Source: Dipteronia dyeriana
Lineage: Eukaryota; Streptophyta; Magnoliopsida; Sapindales; Sapindaceae
Direction: 5' to 3'
DNA: 64,000 nt
Assembly (NCBI GenBank): GCA_032871835.1
Contig: CM065296.1
Location: 114,152,146-114,216,145 of the forward strand
Shown one piece after another: positions 1-14,770 of the stretch; position 1 is the first letter of the stretch, and every line of letters begins with the position of its first letter. The translations under genes were made by a program, and so were the position numbers. The notes under the pieces are model-generated. The model saw only the letters and a list, made by a program, of their open reading frames with translations. It was not told the DNA's origin and did no database searches.

Positions 1-940
1 AGTACTGACTAGAAAAAAAAAGCTTCGGAGGTGCTACCACCCCTCCCCCCCGGGAGCCACAGCGGGAAGCTCGACCCCCGAATGCTTTTGCATAGCGCCA
101 CTCTATTGTCGTTCAAGTGATTGCTTGGATTTCAACGGTACTTTATCTTTTTACTTCACAACTCTGTCACTGTAAAAATGAATGAAAGAAATATAATGTG
201 GAACAACTAATGGAGGTATTTTTATCTGTTCACTATAATATGTGTCTTTTAAACATAAATTATTAAAGTAGTGAGAGTGTTGAAATGTCATCTCCAAAAA
301 ATGTCATTTAATTTTTAAATCCTACAAACTACTACCAGAACCTAACAATATTAGATCCTATAAGTACGGTTCGAAATATTACTTCTAAAGACTCCAACCA
401 CCAAGACAAGAGACCATTGATATTGGAGCGTTATGTTTTAACGTAAGGATATGGTTTGAATTCTATAGGTGTGTTATTCTTAAGTACCACTAAATAACAA
501 TAACATTTAAGTCACATACTTGTATATATATATATCACATATGGACACAGATTCGATCACAAACGAATATATTAATTCAAATCTGAAATATTATCGACTT
601 GAACGAGTGATCATCGTATATCAAACAAATCAAAAATTGCTGATGAAATGAGGTGACCTTAAAAAAAGGGCAACAGCCGTAACGCAGCAGCATCCTAGGC
701 GGACAACACCCATGAGGCCATGACCCAACGCATTTTCTTGACTCTTGACTACTCTTGCGTGGTCAATTTAAAGAAGCCTTTCTTCCAACTTCCAACTAAT
801 ACTCACCTTCTTGCCTTCTTCTCTTCTCTATTTCTTTTCTTTTCTCGTCATTTCCAAACATAGAAAATTTAAATAGAAAGAAAGAAACAGTTTTTCTTCT
901 CCGGCCAAAATAATCAAAAAAAAAAAAAAAACGCACTATT
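1..940. other. Intergenic / upstream region of COQ10-like gene
   Basis: I see no coding region here. Bases about 30-100 form a GC-rich patch (C-run, then CGGGAGCC-type sequence) unlike the AT-rich surroundings and may be the edge of an unidentified repeat. The last 200 bases are pyrimidine-rich, and a TATTTAAA motif lies near 937. Together these fit the promoter and leader of the gene that follows. Confidence 0.5.
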
Positions 941-1241
941 TAAAGACGAAACGAGACGACACGACACGACACGCGTATCCTTCGATTTCGCTTTGGCTGT
1001 CCGAGACTCCAATACTCTTGAGATTACGTCTTTTACTAAAACTCCTATCTTAGCTCCCAAAGAGGTACGTCTTTCGCTTTCTATTTTATCTAGGGTTTTG
1101 ATTTGTTTCCATTTCCAAACCATCACATTTCCTGAAATTATTTGTTTTCAATTTCTTATCTTCTTACCAGATTTGACCATAATAAGCTCCAGCTTCAATT
1201 GTAGCCGATTAGGCTGTATTGTGCTTTTTTTTAAATATACA

Positions 1242-4200
1242 ATGCCGCCATTTATGTCAGCCTCAAAAGCCATCGGTTCCGCGATTTCACGTAAAACTGG
1301 TGCCAGACATTTGATTAATTCTGCCAAATTCAATGCACAGTTGCCGAAACCCGACCAGATTCGTCGGTTTAGTAGCATAGCTGGAGTCGAGACTCCGTCA
1401 GTCCGTAAATTGGTTGGTAGTCACGATTTTATCGATTTTTCAGCCAAGAGTTTCTGTAATGGTACTGGTATTGTGCAAAGGAGACAGTTTCTTGGCTGCG
1501 GAGATGGCGAAGAGGGTGATGTTTTGTCCAAAGTCTATGAGGAGCGACGTGTTCTAGGGTAATTTTGCCTCAAATCTCTTTTGATTGTTTTTTTTTTTTG
1601 TTATTGGTATTAGGTTTGATTTTCTATTAATGAACGTGTTTTGTTGTTCTTGGTTGATGCAATCGTTTCATCTGAGTACAATTATGGAAAATGTTATATT
1701 GTTCTTATTATTGGTGTAATTTTTATTTTATATTTTGGTTCACAATGAAGACTTGGACATGAATCTTATTTTAGTTAGTTTTCCTGTTTCTGTAGTTAGT
1801 ATCTCTGTTTCCAACATGGAAGGCTCTCTGATTTGATAGCATTGTTTGAATTCTCTCATCGTCGGATCCTTTTCATTTTTGACTAATAGTGTCTCCTATG
1901 TAATATTTAATTTATACATTGAGTTTTGTGATAGATTTTCCATTTTTTCATATTAGAAAACATTATGAATTGTACTGTTGGAAACTTGTTGATGCATCAG
2001 TAGATTTTGTATGCATGTTTAGAAAGAAAAAATGTTGAATGTTGTTCTTTAGGTTTGCATCACATCATTGCTTGTGCTCATTCTAGATGAGAATGTGATA
2101 GGCTGATACAACTTTTGGTTGCCAGGTATACTCCGAGCAGTTATTTGATGTGGTTGCAGCCGTTGACTTGTATCATGGGTTTGTCCCCTGGTGTCAGCGA
2201 TCAGAGATACTGAGACATAATCCGGATGGATCTTTTGATGCTGAGCTAGAAATTGGTTTTAAATTTCTTGTTGAAAGTTATGTTTCCCATGTGGAATTAA
2301 ACAGACCAAAATCAGTAAAGGTAACAAACTTCTGCCGAATATTTGAGTTTTTGCCTTCTAAAGTAATGGTTGGTGATCTTTTCCCTCCATATTTTGAAAT
2401 AAAAAGATGGAGTTTGGTTTTCGTCAATACGAGATGTCTCATGAGCTCTTAAAACATGTAAACGGAACCGTGTTGGACATGACTGACATGAGTGTATATA
2501 AGGGATATGTCTCCAAGATATGTACAATAAGACACTTATCCGACGGGTGTGCTAAATGATCAAAAAGAAGAATTGCTCTTTTTCTTTTCGCCCCTTTTTT
2601 TGGATATTACAAAATTAGTAAAATTACCTAAATGTTGTGGACATGGGCTTTACTAAGTTATGGAAGTAGAAAACTTGGACAACTAAATACTCAAAAGGAA
2701 TTAAGTTGTGACTTTGCACTATAAGGTGCTGTGATTGGATAAAAATGGCCTTAGAAAGTTATCCACACTCATCACCCTCACAAGTCTGTTGAACAAAAAC
2801 TATAAGCAATGTTATTTGGTATGATAATGTTCTGTATCTCTGGATCTGAAACCTCTTAACTTATAATTATGTGTGTTTGTGAGCAGTTGGAGAAGACTTT
2901 TAGGTATTATGGAAATTTACTTTAGAGGAGTTGCAGAAACTAAATTTATTATCTTTTGTATGTTTTTTGCCTAAACACGCACATACTTTGTTTTTTTTTA
3001 TAAATGTTGTACAATAGCAGCTGGTTGACCTATATAAAAATAAGAGACTAAGAGAGAATAGCAGCTTATTATACCTATGGTGCATTGATCCTTGCTTGTA
3101 TTTAGACGAGATACACTATATTTCAAGCCAGTGGGAACATTAAGTTCAGAGCTGAGTAGCAACATGGTGTTTAAATGAAGCGCTTGAGCAGCAGCTTCTT
3201 TCATATATACTGTGCAAGCTCAAGCACCGAGTATATTGTTTAAGCCAGAAGTTGATGCTGCTCTTTTTTTCCCCTTAAAATAACAAAAAATGTAAAACAT
3301 TGAAGTATAGCCAACTCTCTAAGTGGCTAGTTGGCGTATTAGGAAATTAGTTATCCATAGGTCATTCTTCATGTTGTGACTTCTTGGATGGGTATCTTTT
3401 TGTTTTATTACCCTAAGTAGCCCTATCTATATGTAATTTTGATTTTCATTTGATTTCTCTTTTGCTGCTGGGTAATTGATGGTACTATTTTTTGTCTGCT
3501 TTACTTTCAGACAACAGTGTCGGAGAGTGCCCTTTTTGACCATCTGATAAACTTTTGGGAATTCAGTCCTGGCCCAGTTCCAGGAAGTTGCAGTCTCTAC
3601 TTTTTAGTGGACTTTAAGTTCCAGTCGCCGCTTTATAGACAGGTAACAGTCTTTTCTTTATTTAAATGTCTTCTTGTAGATTGTCAACTCTAAATAATTT
3701 CTACATCATATTTTCTTCTCACCTGTTTTTATATACATGAACAAATAGTCGTGATGAAAATTTTACTTTCTTGAGGAACAAACATGATCAAAATGTGTAG
3801 CTTTTGTAAGAAATTGCATGAAGCTAAACATGGACAGTGTTCTATGTGATTTCTTGTAATACATGTTAGAATTCACCTCTTCCTAGACTGGTAATAACTC
3901 AGTCATGGGTGTCTTTGGTAATAGATCCTTGTACCCGTGAAATAAAAGTACCGTTAGCTCTACTTAGTAAACTTCTGCCATCAGAAGCACCATCAACAGG
4001 TTCACCTACCCCTCCTAAGACAATAAGAAAAAAATAAAATACCCCCAACTTTATTCATCAATATCATCACTGCTCTCTGCGAGCTCTTAAATCTGTTTAG
4101 CTGCCTCCCCAGTCCCCTCCCCTCATTGCCCACAAAAAGTAAAAAAGGTTCATCTTTTGTGTGAATCAAGGTGCTAATGTAGTTACATTCTGATTGCTAT

Positions 4201-5844
4201 CATAGCCTGACCATGTTGTTATCTCTATTGTTGCCTTTGCCTCTATATTAGTGCTTCCTTTCCTGAGAGAATTCAGCACAACTTCCCTTACCATTAACAT
4301 TGGTAGCAGAACCGTGATTGACCTTTACCGTGAGCTCTGTCATGGCCAATGCTTCTCCAATGTGTTTCTTACATAAAAATCTGCTGGTGTATTTTTCTTT
4401 AATTTCTATTATATAATCTGTCTGGTTGAGTCAGGATATTTGAGTGCAGATAGGCTATTTTAACCTGAATTTATATACTTCATACAACGTCGATTCCACT
4501 GTATCTTTGCTTCATGTGGCCCTAATTAGCATTTATTACAATAGAATGTGAAATTGTTTAATATGAAAACTGGGTTTTAGGCTTATCAAATTGTAGTTCA
4601 CTCAGGCCAAGGCATGATAGATATTTGTTTTTTACTTGCCTGTTTCCCAGTCGTCTTTTATCACTTCTTGATATTAGTTTCATTGCTGCTACTAATATAA
4701 TTATTAGTTAAGAACGTGTATTATTATTATTATAAATTTTGGTTATAAAGATCGAAATTTTAAGGTGGTTGATGGCACCTTTAGTTGCCGCTCCTGTTAT
4801 CAATTTTGGATACCCGCTACATTGCCTACAGTTGCTTGTGTTGACCTTTTTTTTTTTTGTTTTTTTTTTTGTTTCCAGACCAAATACAGTAATACTTTCA
4901 TAAAAATAAAGGGCATTTTTTCATTATTGATTTATGATATTTCCATTTACTTATAATCTCTTAATTACAAACTGTGTGCACCCATAAACCAAAATTTCCA
5001 GAGCTGCTGATGGCTCTCAAATGCTAACAGCATATTGCTTTTGTCAAAATTTTGCAAGTTATTCAAGAAATTGCTATGAGATTTTACTTCATCCTTTCTG
5101 GAAAAGCATTGGGATTATACACCAAGCCACCAACTTCATAAGCTCCAGATTATCCTGAGAATACCGATTAAAATATGCCAAAAACTACAATTAAAGTAAT
5201 TAATCAAGTGAAATAACGAACTATTGTTTCCTTCACAACCCATGTCTCTCTTTCAGTCTTGATGGCCGAATCTGTGCCTTTGTCTCTCCATGAAGTACTG
5301 AATTGAGAGAAATTCAAATGGAAAACCTACAGGAAAGAGATGTTAGCAATTTTCAAGACTCTCTCTCTCTCTACGAAGATGCTACCTTGCACTAGAGATT
5401 GAGACAATTGTGGCTGTTTGCAATGAGAAACAGGGTTTATACTTCAAAATTTGATGTGTATGTTAGACACACAACGGTCTTTTCCCTCATACCTTTCCGG
5501 CTCTTATTGAAGGGTTTTATTTTTGCATTGTCTTCCTCCTTTTATATAATTGAGCATAGGTATAATATTTAGATGTATCTATAGTGGTTTAGATGTATGG
5601 TTTCACATTGCCATTGAAAGTTCTTTAGATTTGAGTTTTACGTTACCAATATGGTTTAAGATTTGAGTTTTCTGCTGCATTGATGTAGCATCCTAGTTTT
5701 ACTGGCGTTTCTGCTTGACAGGCAGCATCCATGTTCTTTAAGGAGGTGGTCTCTCGATTGGTAGGCTCATTCAATGAACGCTGCCGCCTGATATTTGGGC
5801 CAGGTGTCCAAATCCTTGAGAATTCTTATGAACAAAGGGCATGA
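1242..5844 (+). CDS. COQ10: COQ10-like coenzyme Q-binding START-domain protein, mitochondrial
   Basis: Predicted COQ10/At4g17650-type protein (polyketide cyclase / START-like fold). The family binds coenzyme Q in mitochondria and is needed for efficient Q biosynthesis and electron transport. Exons: 1242 to about 1550/1558, 2126-2320, 3511-3642, 5722-5844; about 254 residues. The N-terminus (MPPFMSASKAIGSAISRKTG) is Ser/Arg/Lys-rich like a mitochondrial presequence. The mature part carries YSPEQLFDVVAAVDLYHGF, a VPWCQRSE stretch and GFKFLVESYVSHVEL, typical of COQ10. The ATG at 1242 was chosen because a leader intron (donor near 1065, acceptor near 1170) lies upstream, although the frame is open further 5'. 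Oddity: the strong AGG|GTAATT donor after base 1558 does not join in frame with the only evident acceptor before 2126. A weaker donor after 1550 does. The family identity is secure; that one junction is not. Confidence 0.88.
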
Positions 5845-7000
5845 AGGTTTGCTTTTCAATTTAACCAGGAATAGCGCTGAATTAAATCCTCCTAATTCCA
5901 TTACGGATGCAGAATGCTGGCGAGATCAACCAATTAAATGGTCTCACCAGTCACCATGCGCATTGGCTGGTTTCTTTGTTTTGTATACTTCCCAGCCATC
6001 GATATTTTCGTGATTATGATGATAAAATTCACATCAGGCATTGATCACTCATTTATTTAAAAGATTACATTACTCCATGACGCCTTGTGTAATTTTCTTT
6101 CATCAACCAAGATTGACTCTTTCCAATTGGAAAAATTCATTGTAATAAATTTAGATGATTACCTTGAATTAATTAATTAAGCTTGTGAAATCTTACAGTA
6201 ATGACACGCTTCTTATGTTATTTTAGTTTCTAGTACTAGTTTTTTAATATCATTCCCTTCTGAGATATGTTGGAGAATCTTAGGAATAAGAAATCCATGA
6301 GGTAGACTGCTGCATTCTCAACTGTTAAATGTTTGTCAAGATTTGCAACTGTTAAATGTTTGTCAAGATTAAGAACGGAACCCATCTTGATCGTATATCA
6401 ATGATTTCCAAATAAACTATGTAGGATTAAATCAAGTATTATCTTTATATTTATCGGTTTAGATATTAGGTTGGATTTATCTTTTAGATAATTCATATTT
6501 ATCATTAGTTAGGATTATCATTGATTTATGTTTTTAATATTATATTACCTTATCTCAACTAGTGTAAATAGTTGCTATCAGTTAATGGTTATTCATCATT
6601 TCAATAAACATTTTATTCAGTAAAATCTTTATTATGTGTGCTAGTTTTTACGAACTATGATCAGAGACAAAATCTTCCATCAACAGTCAACAACATCAAA
6701 ATTGAAAATCGACGGCCCACTTCTAAAGGCCTAGAATTCTACTGTAGATAACGTCACTGATGTACTTAAATAAGTTTCCCGCAGATGTAGTGGATCAAAT
6801 TGAGACTCTCTGTTCGCATCCTGGGCTCGCTTCAAAGTTCAAATTCTCAATCATCGTACAATATACTTGGTTATTCTCGTATCAGCCTGGCATGAAAAAA
6901 ATGAAAGATAATATATTTTCCAAACACGGCCTTACTTTGGTCTTTTGTGGTATCAAGCATTTCTTCATAACAAGTAACAAACGTGAGCTTGCCCTATCTG
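5845..7000. other. Intergenic, 3' flank of COQ10-like gene
   Basis: AT-rich sequence without a supportable gene. A short perfect direct duplication (AACTGTTAAATGTTTGTCAA, two copies) lies at about 6319-6372. Short open frames here have no recognisable domain. Confidence 0.5.
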
Positions 7001-7916
7001 GAGGTTGAAATGTTAACATGACTACATGAGTCCTGCCCTTGCAAAGTTTGCAATCGCATTATTATTATTTTTAATCCAAACCCAATTGATATATACAATG
7101 GCATGCATTGGAAATTAAAACTCATATATGGTTTGATAAATGGCAAATTAAGGATGGGAATTGGGAAGAGAACATTCATTATACAAGCGAAAATAAAAGA
7201 AGAAATTAAGTTGCCAACAGAGAGAATATTATGTTAAATGATTGGATTTGGATGGATGTACACATGCAATGTGCAACCAGCAGCCGATCGATCGATGAGA
7301 TATTTTTATGAAGAATATGTGAAAGTACTGGAGTTGTGGTGTGACACGTGTACGGATGAGAGCGGCATTGCATGAAAGAAGCATGCATGATATTGATATG
7401 CAATATTTATCAAAGATGGAAGACAAAGGCGGCTGAAGATATATATATATATAGATGATAGAGATAGAGATAATAACAACATTAATTTGCGGTAATGGAT
7501 GACAGTCAGACCAAAATTTATGAAAATGACACATTAGTGAAGTCATGATGCCCACGTTACATTCATTTTACCCAAAAAAAGAAGTGATCGATATATAGAA
7601 TAATATAGATGATGCATGATCGTACGAACTACACTGTACACAACACTTCTCTCATTAATATTCGACCTCACTAGCTAAATTATTATAACTATCTCCATCT
7701 TGCAAATCCATATCCAGAGCCATTGGTGACTTATGAGGGAGCATATATATTATATATCCTGTGTTGTGTTGTGTATTTGAAGATGCAAGGAGATAGATCG
7801 AGTCCTGATTAGAAAGTGACAAATGATTTGGTCATCATGAGCCCACAAGAGATGATGTTTATATGTATATATGCATGCATGTATACTAAGTAATTAATAA
7901 TGGTGTCATATATATA

Positions 7917-7964
<48 letters not shown>

Positions 7965-10806
7965 ATATGTTATCAGTGGAGGTTAGAGAGCTGTCATGAT
8001 CTGGGGGGCTGCCCAATCCAGAACATGATTTTTATCATAAGATTCCGATTTTATTACGTCGACAAGTTAATCAATAATTGATTCACTTTGTGAGATACTA
8101 CAGCTGTGTGATGTGGCGTTATGGGTCCTTTTGAACATCATCAATAATCAATAATCATCATCATATATCTCTCTTTCAAGCCTTTGATACATCGACATGG
8201 CGCCTGATATATGATATCGATCTCACCCCACAACCACACAATCGATCAGCTATTTATGCAAATGACTAACAGCTAGCTATTAGAATCTCTCTTTTCACTA
8301 GTCAATCCACTCCATCGACTCATTATATTCCCTATATATATAATTACAAAACTAAAGTATCCTGTCTCTTTTTTTTTTCTTATTCCGGATCTTCTTTTTC
8401 ATTCCCCTTTATTTTCCGTACTCATTTTTGTAATCATTATATATGGAGCCAAAATGTTGATCATAATTATATGCCACATTACACTTAAATGTAATGTAAT
8501 GTGAAAACTAGTAGTAATTAACATTTTCTTTGCGTAATTTTTTGTCCAAAAAAATGCCAATTAAAATGGACTTTAATTAGAAGTTTATATGTACTTATCC
8601 AATATTACAACAGATTGGGATAAGCACGATATGGAAAGATATACAGATTGATGATGAATATGAGATATTAAAATTTAAAAGTTGAAACACAAACCGTGAA
8701 TAAATGATATGATCGATCTTTTATCTTCTATCGGCTTTAATTCGCGGATCTTTTTGACTCTCAGTGGTATATGTTAAAATTCAAATTCAAGAACCCATAT
8801 TGGTAGGGTAGCCATTGGAGAGGTTGACAGGTACTAGTGAAGATATTGATACTCTCAGACTGATTCCCTTGGCAATATTGGCTTCACATTAACTATATGC
8901 TTCATATATTGATAATAAAAGAACTTCGAAAAATTAATCATATATATTCTTCTTTTATTTTTGTCATGAGAGCTCATTATTTTCTTAAATAATTATTTGA
9001 GTCATTAAATTGAGATCTAATAGATAATATTCACGATGTCAAATGGATAATATACACGTTAATTTTCCTTCTTTTTCTTTCAACAACTGCCTCATCATTC
9101 AAACAAACTTAAGTGGGGGTGTATGATGCATTATGGTAGTCAATTTTTCATCGATTACTCGTCTAATAAGGGCGGTAAGGTCCTTGTTAACATGCACAAA
9201 TATCTGAATGCAGAGATCCTGCAAGCTAAAATATTAGAAAGGTGCCCATCACAGTGACCACACACACAACGACACAAATTGTTGCATATGACAATCTGTA
9301 ATCCCAATTTGTCCAACATTTGGGTGCCCATACAAGGATTTTTTTCAGCAAAAAATATGTACTAATAGTTCATTTGTTGTGGATGAATACATATCGAAAA
9401 CAACACATGACGTACATTTGAAATTATAAAACTTGTGTTGAAAGAGATTGATGGTGATTTGAACTCAAAACATTTATTCATTTTAGTTGTTTTGAACGTA
9501 TCAGTAAAATTAAACCCGGGTTAAACTTCAGATTTGTATCGCTCATTTTCAGATTGCAAATATGATATTAGCTTGAATTACACTGCCAGATGAGCTAAAT
9601 ATAATTAGAGCTAGCAGCTTTATATATATATGGTACGTGTATATATGCTCATCAAGCAAGCCCACAACGAAAACCATATCTTAATTTTTTTAACCCTAGT
9701 TAAAGTTAAGCAGACAACAACACAAAAGAACAACTGATAAATTGTGAAATATGACCTGATTTTCGTTCTCTCTGTTTTTTTTTTATACATGCATATGTCA
9801 TTGCTAGTGTTACCACGGTACCACCTCTTATTAACAATAAAAACTTGGGTCCAGCGGGATGCACTATGCATTCCCCATCTAGATGTTGCCACGTGGGTAA
9901 AGTTGCTTATGTGGTAACATTTGGGTGGGTATGCATGATGCAGCTAAGAACTTCTCCTTATTAACTGATACATGAGAATCTATATAGGTGTAAGTTAAGC
10001 TGAAATTGGATAACTTGAAGCAGAGGGAAAAAAACAAACAAACAAAAAGGAGGCGACTACTTCTGCTTTTGACTTGATTCTTTTGCTGCATTTGATTGGT
10101 TTTTACTTTTAAACTAGTTGTGGCTTGTTACTTTGATAGTATGGGAAGTGCTTCTTTTAACCGTAACGTAATGTTGTTCCTCATCTGGAATGTATCATGA
10201 GACCGCATGTTGTTTTCATTGATTCAAACGTGAAGATGGAAATGGAAAATGATTGCTGTCGCTTAGCAAGTCAAAACGTTGCCATCAAACAGGTATTCTC
10301 TCCGGTTTTGTGTTTCGTATTATAGCTTATTTAGCATGCATGCATGCATGCATAAGATTATTGCATGTCGTCTGGTGTGCAGTTGAGGAGTCTATTGTTA
10401 CTAAATATTTCAATATAATTTGTAGGTTAATTCATTGTGGTAATTATATTTTATTTTTTATTTTTTATTTTTAAAGTATTACTTTAGTTTAGGGTTCTTT
10501 AAAATGGATACGAGGGATTTATCATACACTAACCTCATGTTTTCTTATTATGCTAATTAGTACTAACTATTATTATATATTTTGTAGGTTTATTTTGGTA
10601 TGAGCCACCTTTAGAGATATAAAAAGAGCCCGTCCATAATGCTTGGGGTGTCCTACGTTTCTGTTTTTTTAATTAACTTTTTTTTTTTGTGCATGTGTAC
10701 TTAAATTATTCTGTTTTTCTTTCTTTTAATTTCTCTTGAATAAAATTTTTGTTTGTACCTAAAAAAAATTGTAGGTTTATTGTGGTAATTATTAGCTAGT
10801 TCAACT

Positions 10807-10841
<35 letters not shown>

Positions 10842-11848
10842 CTTGTGCTCAATGTTTGGGAGAGATTAATTAGTTCTTATTTAATGTAATAATAAAAAAT
10901 TGTTATTAATTTGAAGTGGAAAACTGATAATATGTGTCAGCTGAGTCTATCCACTTGGAATAACAAAAAAATAAGAGGGTTGGAGAATTTCAAGGGAATG
11001 TGTCTATATATATCAGCCGATCAATATATAATGCAATGCAATATGTATGGTGGCAGCATCATTACCCTTATCAAGATAATGTAGAAAGTAACAGTGATAG
11101 TGCGCCATTACTTAAAATCATTCAGGATCTGCAATGGGAGGAGTTGTATACTTTTCCATGTTTCAATCTTGAATATAATATATATATATATATATTGGTA
11201 TCGAGGATTCCGGACTTTGTTCATGCCCCCATCCACCTATCATTCCCAACTGCATGACACACTCATAACCCATAATTTGGTTTGACGGTCAATTTGTTAG
11301 TTGTTATAGAGTATGATAGATTGCGTGGTTAATTATTGTTATAAAAGGAAGATCCAGTTAAAATCCTTCTTTCTCGGCCACTATTTCTTATTCTTCAAGA
11401 TCATCTGTTGATTTGAATTTTTTTCTAACAATTTTAAAATATGTGATTGATTGTTAATAAAATGGTTGTGAAAACCGATCATATTTTTACCACCCATTTA
11501 TTGTAATACTTATTTATCATGAGATTACGTGAGATCAAGAAAAAAATCAGATAATCCAAATTCATTAATCTTCGGAAGCATTATCTTAATTCATCTCCTT
11601 GTATTCTTATTAGTCACTTCCTGTTCATTGAATTAATATGTTGCACGTGTTATGGGACTTCTTTTTATTCAACAGTTATATATAGAGATGGAAACCTCTA
11701 TATACTTGTAAATATGTCGACCCCACAGATCCAAGCTTGACCTAAATATATGGCCTGATGGTCTTGAAGTCAATCTCGATCTAAATTTTTTTGCATATAC
11801 ATATTTTGGTATCAATGTGTCTCGTAAAACATGACAATAATATGAGTA

Positions 11849-11884
<36 letters not shown>

Positions 11885-14260
11885 TGTTTGCGGCACCAAA
11901 GCACATCTGGGTTTCTTGTAGTACAGTATAATTGAACCACTACCCACATTGGAGGTTAAAGCTAGCTTCCATGTTGTAAGTTGATGACATAATAAAGTAA
12001 CAAACTAGCTAATTAACCAGTTGGGCCAGGTACTTAAGGGACCACCGTGAGTGGATGGTCGTTACGTTGCATATGGTGGATCCTCCGTCGTACAATGGAG
12101 CTTATAAGTAGTGGACACCTGCCCATACAATTGATGACTCAAGTATCTTTAGTAGATTTTGTTTTCACGTGGAGATCTTTGAAAATGAAACCATTATCGA
12201 ACCAGAACAAGGACAAGTATATTGAAGAGTCGACACGTCTCATGCGACCCCCACTTCTTGCATTAACATTCAACCTTCCTCTTATTCATCATTGTTTGCT
12301 TTGAAAAGGTTGACATATCCAAAAAAAGACCAAACAAAATTTTAAAGGAGTTACTATCTTTGTCGAACCTGTATATGTTTGGCTTCTAAGGTACTGCCAC
12401 ATGCAGCGATCTGGAGTCGAGGGATGATAATTAATAAATAGAATGCAAAATACAACAGTTCCATGATTTTGCCCCCACGGATTCTTATGATCACCATGAT
12501 GTGCTTTCCCGGTTGGTATTGTAAGACTATATAGTTCATGCTTATTTTACACGTGGTTGTCTGTGTCACTATATGTGTTGGATTATTCTATTGAATTGTA
12601 AAGACCGAATCAATAATGTTGCGCTATACAAGTTCAGGACCGGGTCAGTTTGCATGCAAAATATTAATTACTTGCTATATTGTGGAGTAACAGTAAAATA
12701 TTAATTACTTGTTATAATGTTTTACTATTTAATCCCTCCTATTTTTAGGGTTTCTATGCGGAAGAGATAATAAAATACAGAGAATCGAAATTGATTGTTT
12801 TTGCTTCACAATGTAAACAACCATTTGACCGTGAAAATTGAGTTTTGGTGAGCTCCACAGATATAGGGATCACATTGATTGTCAAATCATGTAAAATTTT
12901 ATGTATCTCTTTATTATTTTCCATGCTTTCTTATGTATTTAATTTATTATTTTAATTAGTTTTGGATTTACATATTTCGTTACATATACATCATCAAGCT
13001 GGTAAATAGTGTCCATGAAAATGGACATATCATTTCTAGAGAATAAAGCTACATTCTGATTTCAAGGTGTATGCATGAATAATTTTCCTTCCAGAAAATT
13101 TGATGAACATGAACAACAATTTTCTGTGCCAACCACCTTCATATGTATTTGTAATTGCGCGTCAAATTAAAAAGAAACTTAGAGATCGAGTAATCGATCT
13201 ATCTAGCTAAATCTATGCTTTACATGATGCATGTGGTACGATCCCGACCAGGCCAGCTGGTGTTCATGATTAATGCAGCACAAGTAGTGCTTCTGTATAT
13301 CCTCGTGCGACGCTGGTGGTGGACGAGAGAGAGAGAGGTACGATCTTCAATCTCTGCATGTCTTTTCCAACTTTGATTGGAAAGGTAAATATATATGGTA
13401 GCATATATTGAAGCATATAATTGATATATAGTACTGTTATGGTGCCAAATTCTGATAGGCCCGTGAATCCCGTGCAAGCACTTCCTGGATCTGTGCTTCA
13501 CATGGATATTTGCCACGTCACTCCCATGCATGGAACCCACCCACAACCATATATATATATATATATATATGTATAATCTGTTAGATTGTTGAAGTTAATT
13601 ATTTGTTGATGAGTGAGTGATCGTTGAAATAATTTAATGGCTGAATAAATATTGGAAATTTGATCTTGTTTTGTCTCTCACGTTCATGTACCTGGAAGAG
13701 TTTCCTGAAACTTGCATGCCTGCAGCCTATATAATACTAATTAAGACAATTGCTCTTTCTAATCGATGTGTCAAGTATGGTTGAGAGCCACGTCTATCAA
13801 CTTTTTTTAGTCTAACATATAAATTTAACTTGAAATGCCATCTTCGATCAGGACTCGATAGTCGATACGATTGAACATCGTTCATACAAATTGAATTTAC
13901 ATTTTTATTTTCATGTTTTGTACTTCGCTTAAGGAATATTAATATATTTTTATAGTGAAAACATTGCTTTTTATATATAAAGAGGGGCAGAGATATTTGT
14001 AATCTAGTCTGACAATGTTAATTTTGAATAGAAAATTAGGTTAATTTTGTAAGACAATGATATAGATTCGATTTATTGCACCACATATGGTATAAAAAAA
14101 AATTATAGTTAATTTAATCCATTCGAACGATGAGTACTCCTAGCTTCACCCATATATATATATAATCTTCCAATGCATATAAGATTGAAGGTAGGAATGT
14201 TTGAGGAAATATTGTAAAACGTATTTTGCAATCTAACCTGACTGGTATCAATGAAAACAG
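7001..14260. other. Long gene-poor AT-rich intergenic region
   Basis: No open frame longer than about 110 codons and no domain I recognise. It is rich in (TA)n microsatellites (about 7907-7962, 10808-10840, 11851-11881, 13549-13570) and contains an ATGC repeat (about 10336-10352). A noncoding RNA cannot be excluded, but nothing in the sequence demonstrates one. Confidence 0.5.
7907..7962. repeat. (TA)n microsatellite
   Basis: A run of alternating T and A, interrupted once near 7920 by a short T-rich stretch, lies in intergenic DNA. It is the longest of several TA tracts in the window. Confidence 0.9.
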
Positions 14261-14277
14261 AAAGTAACGTTAGAAAC

Positions 14278-14770
14278 AGAGTTTGATCCGAGGCCCGTGT
14301 TTCACACGGTGTCCTTTAGACAATTTCGCCGGACAACACCGTATGTGTATTAGGCAATTATCTCTCAGGATATAACGGTTCAACAGTGGTAGCTGATTCT
14401 GTATTCTTAGTGATCAAGTAAGAAATCAGAATCCAAACAATTAAAGCTTTCCCTGCGAGCGCGAGAGAGAGCCTCTATGCCACACAATGTTGAAAGCTTA
14501 TATTACACATTCACTTATAAACTACTTATAAATAATTTCCCTAAGCAATGTGGGATTTCTTTTAATACCTACACAATGGGTCCACTTTGAGACTCAATTT
14601 CTCATTCACTCATTAACCATTTTGTGAATTTGAGTATATCATTTCGAAGTTCTCACGGAGGAGAATTCGAATCCACTTTAATCATCCATTTCTATGGAAT
14701 TTATCATACTCAATTTTTGCTCTCAAAATGAGAGATTATCACAAAATTTCCAACAAATATAACAAGAAAA
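14278..14770. mobile_element. Possible LTR-retrotransposon remnant
   Basis: The stretch opens with a hairpin-forming word (CCCGTGTTTCACACGG), continues with a GCGAGCGCGAGAGAGAG tract and then carries an ATGTGGGATTTC-type motif. Such words are common in plant LTRs. It differs in composition from its flanks. I found no target duplication or paired LTR, so the class assignment is tentative. Confidence 0.3.

Noticed and set aside
993..1241. Upstream extension of the COQ10 frame to base 993
   Set aside because: It runs through a leader intron (GTACGT donor near 1065, TTACCAG acceptor near 1170); the ATG at 1242 matches the family start.
7001..14260. Known conserved microRNA precursors in the gene-poor region
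   Set aside because: Reading for common mature miRNA words (miR156, 159, 160, 164, 166, 167, 171, 172, 390, 396) gave none; a systematic search was not possible.
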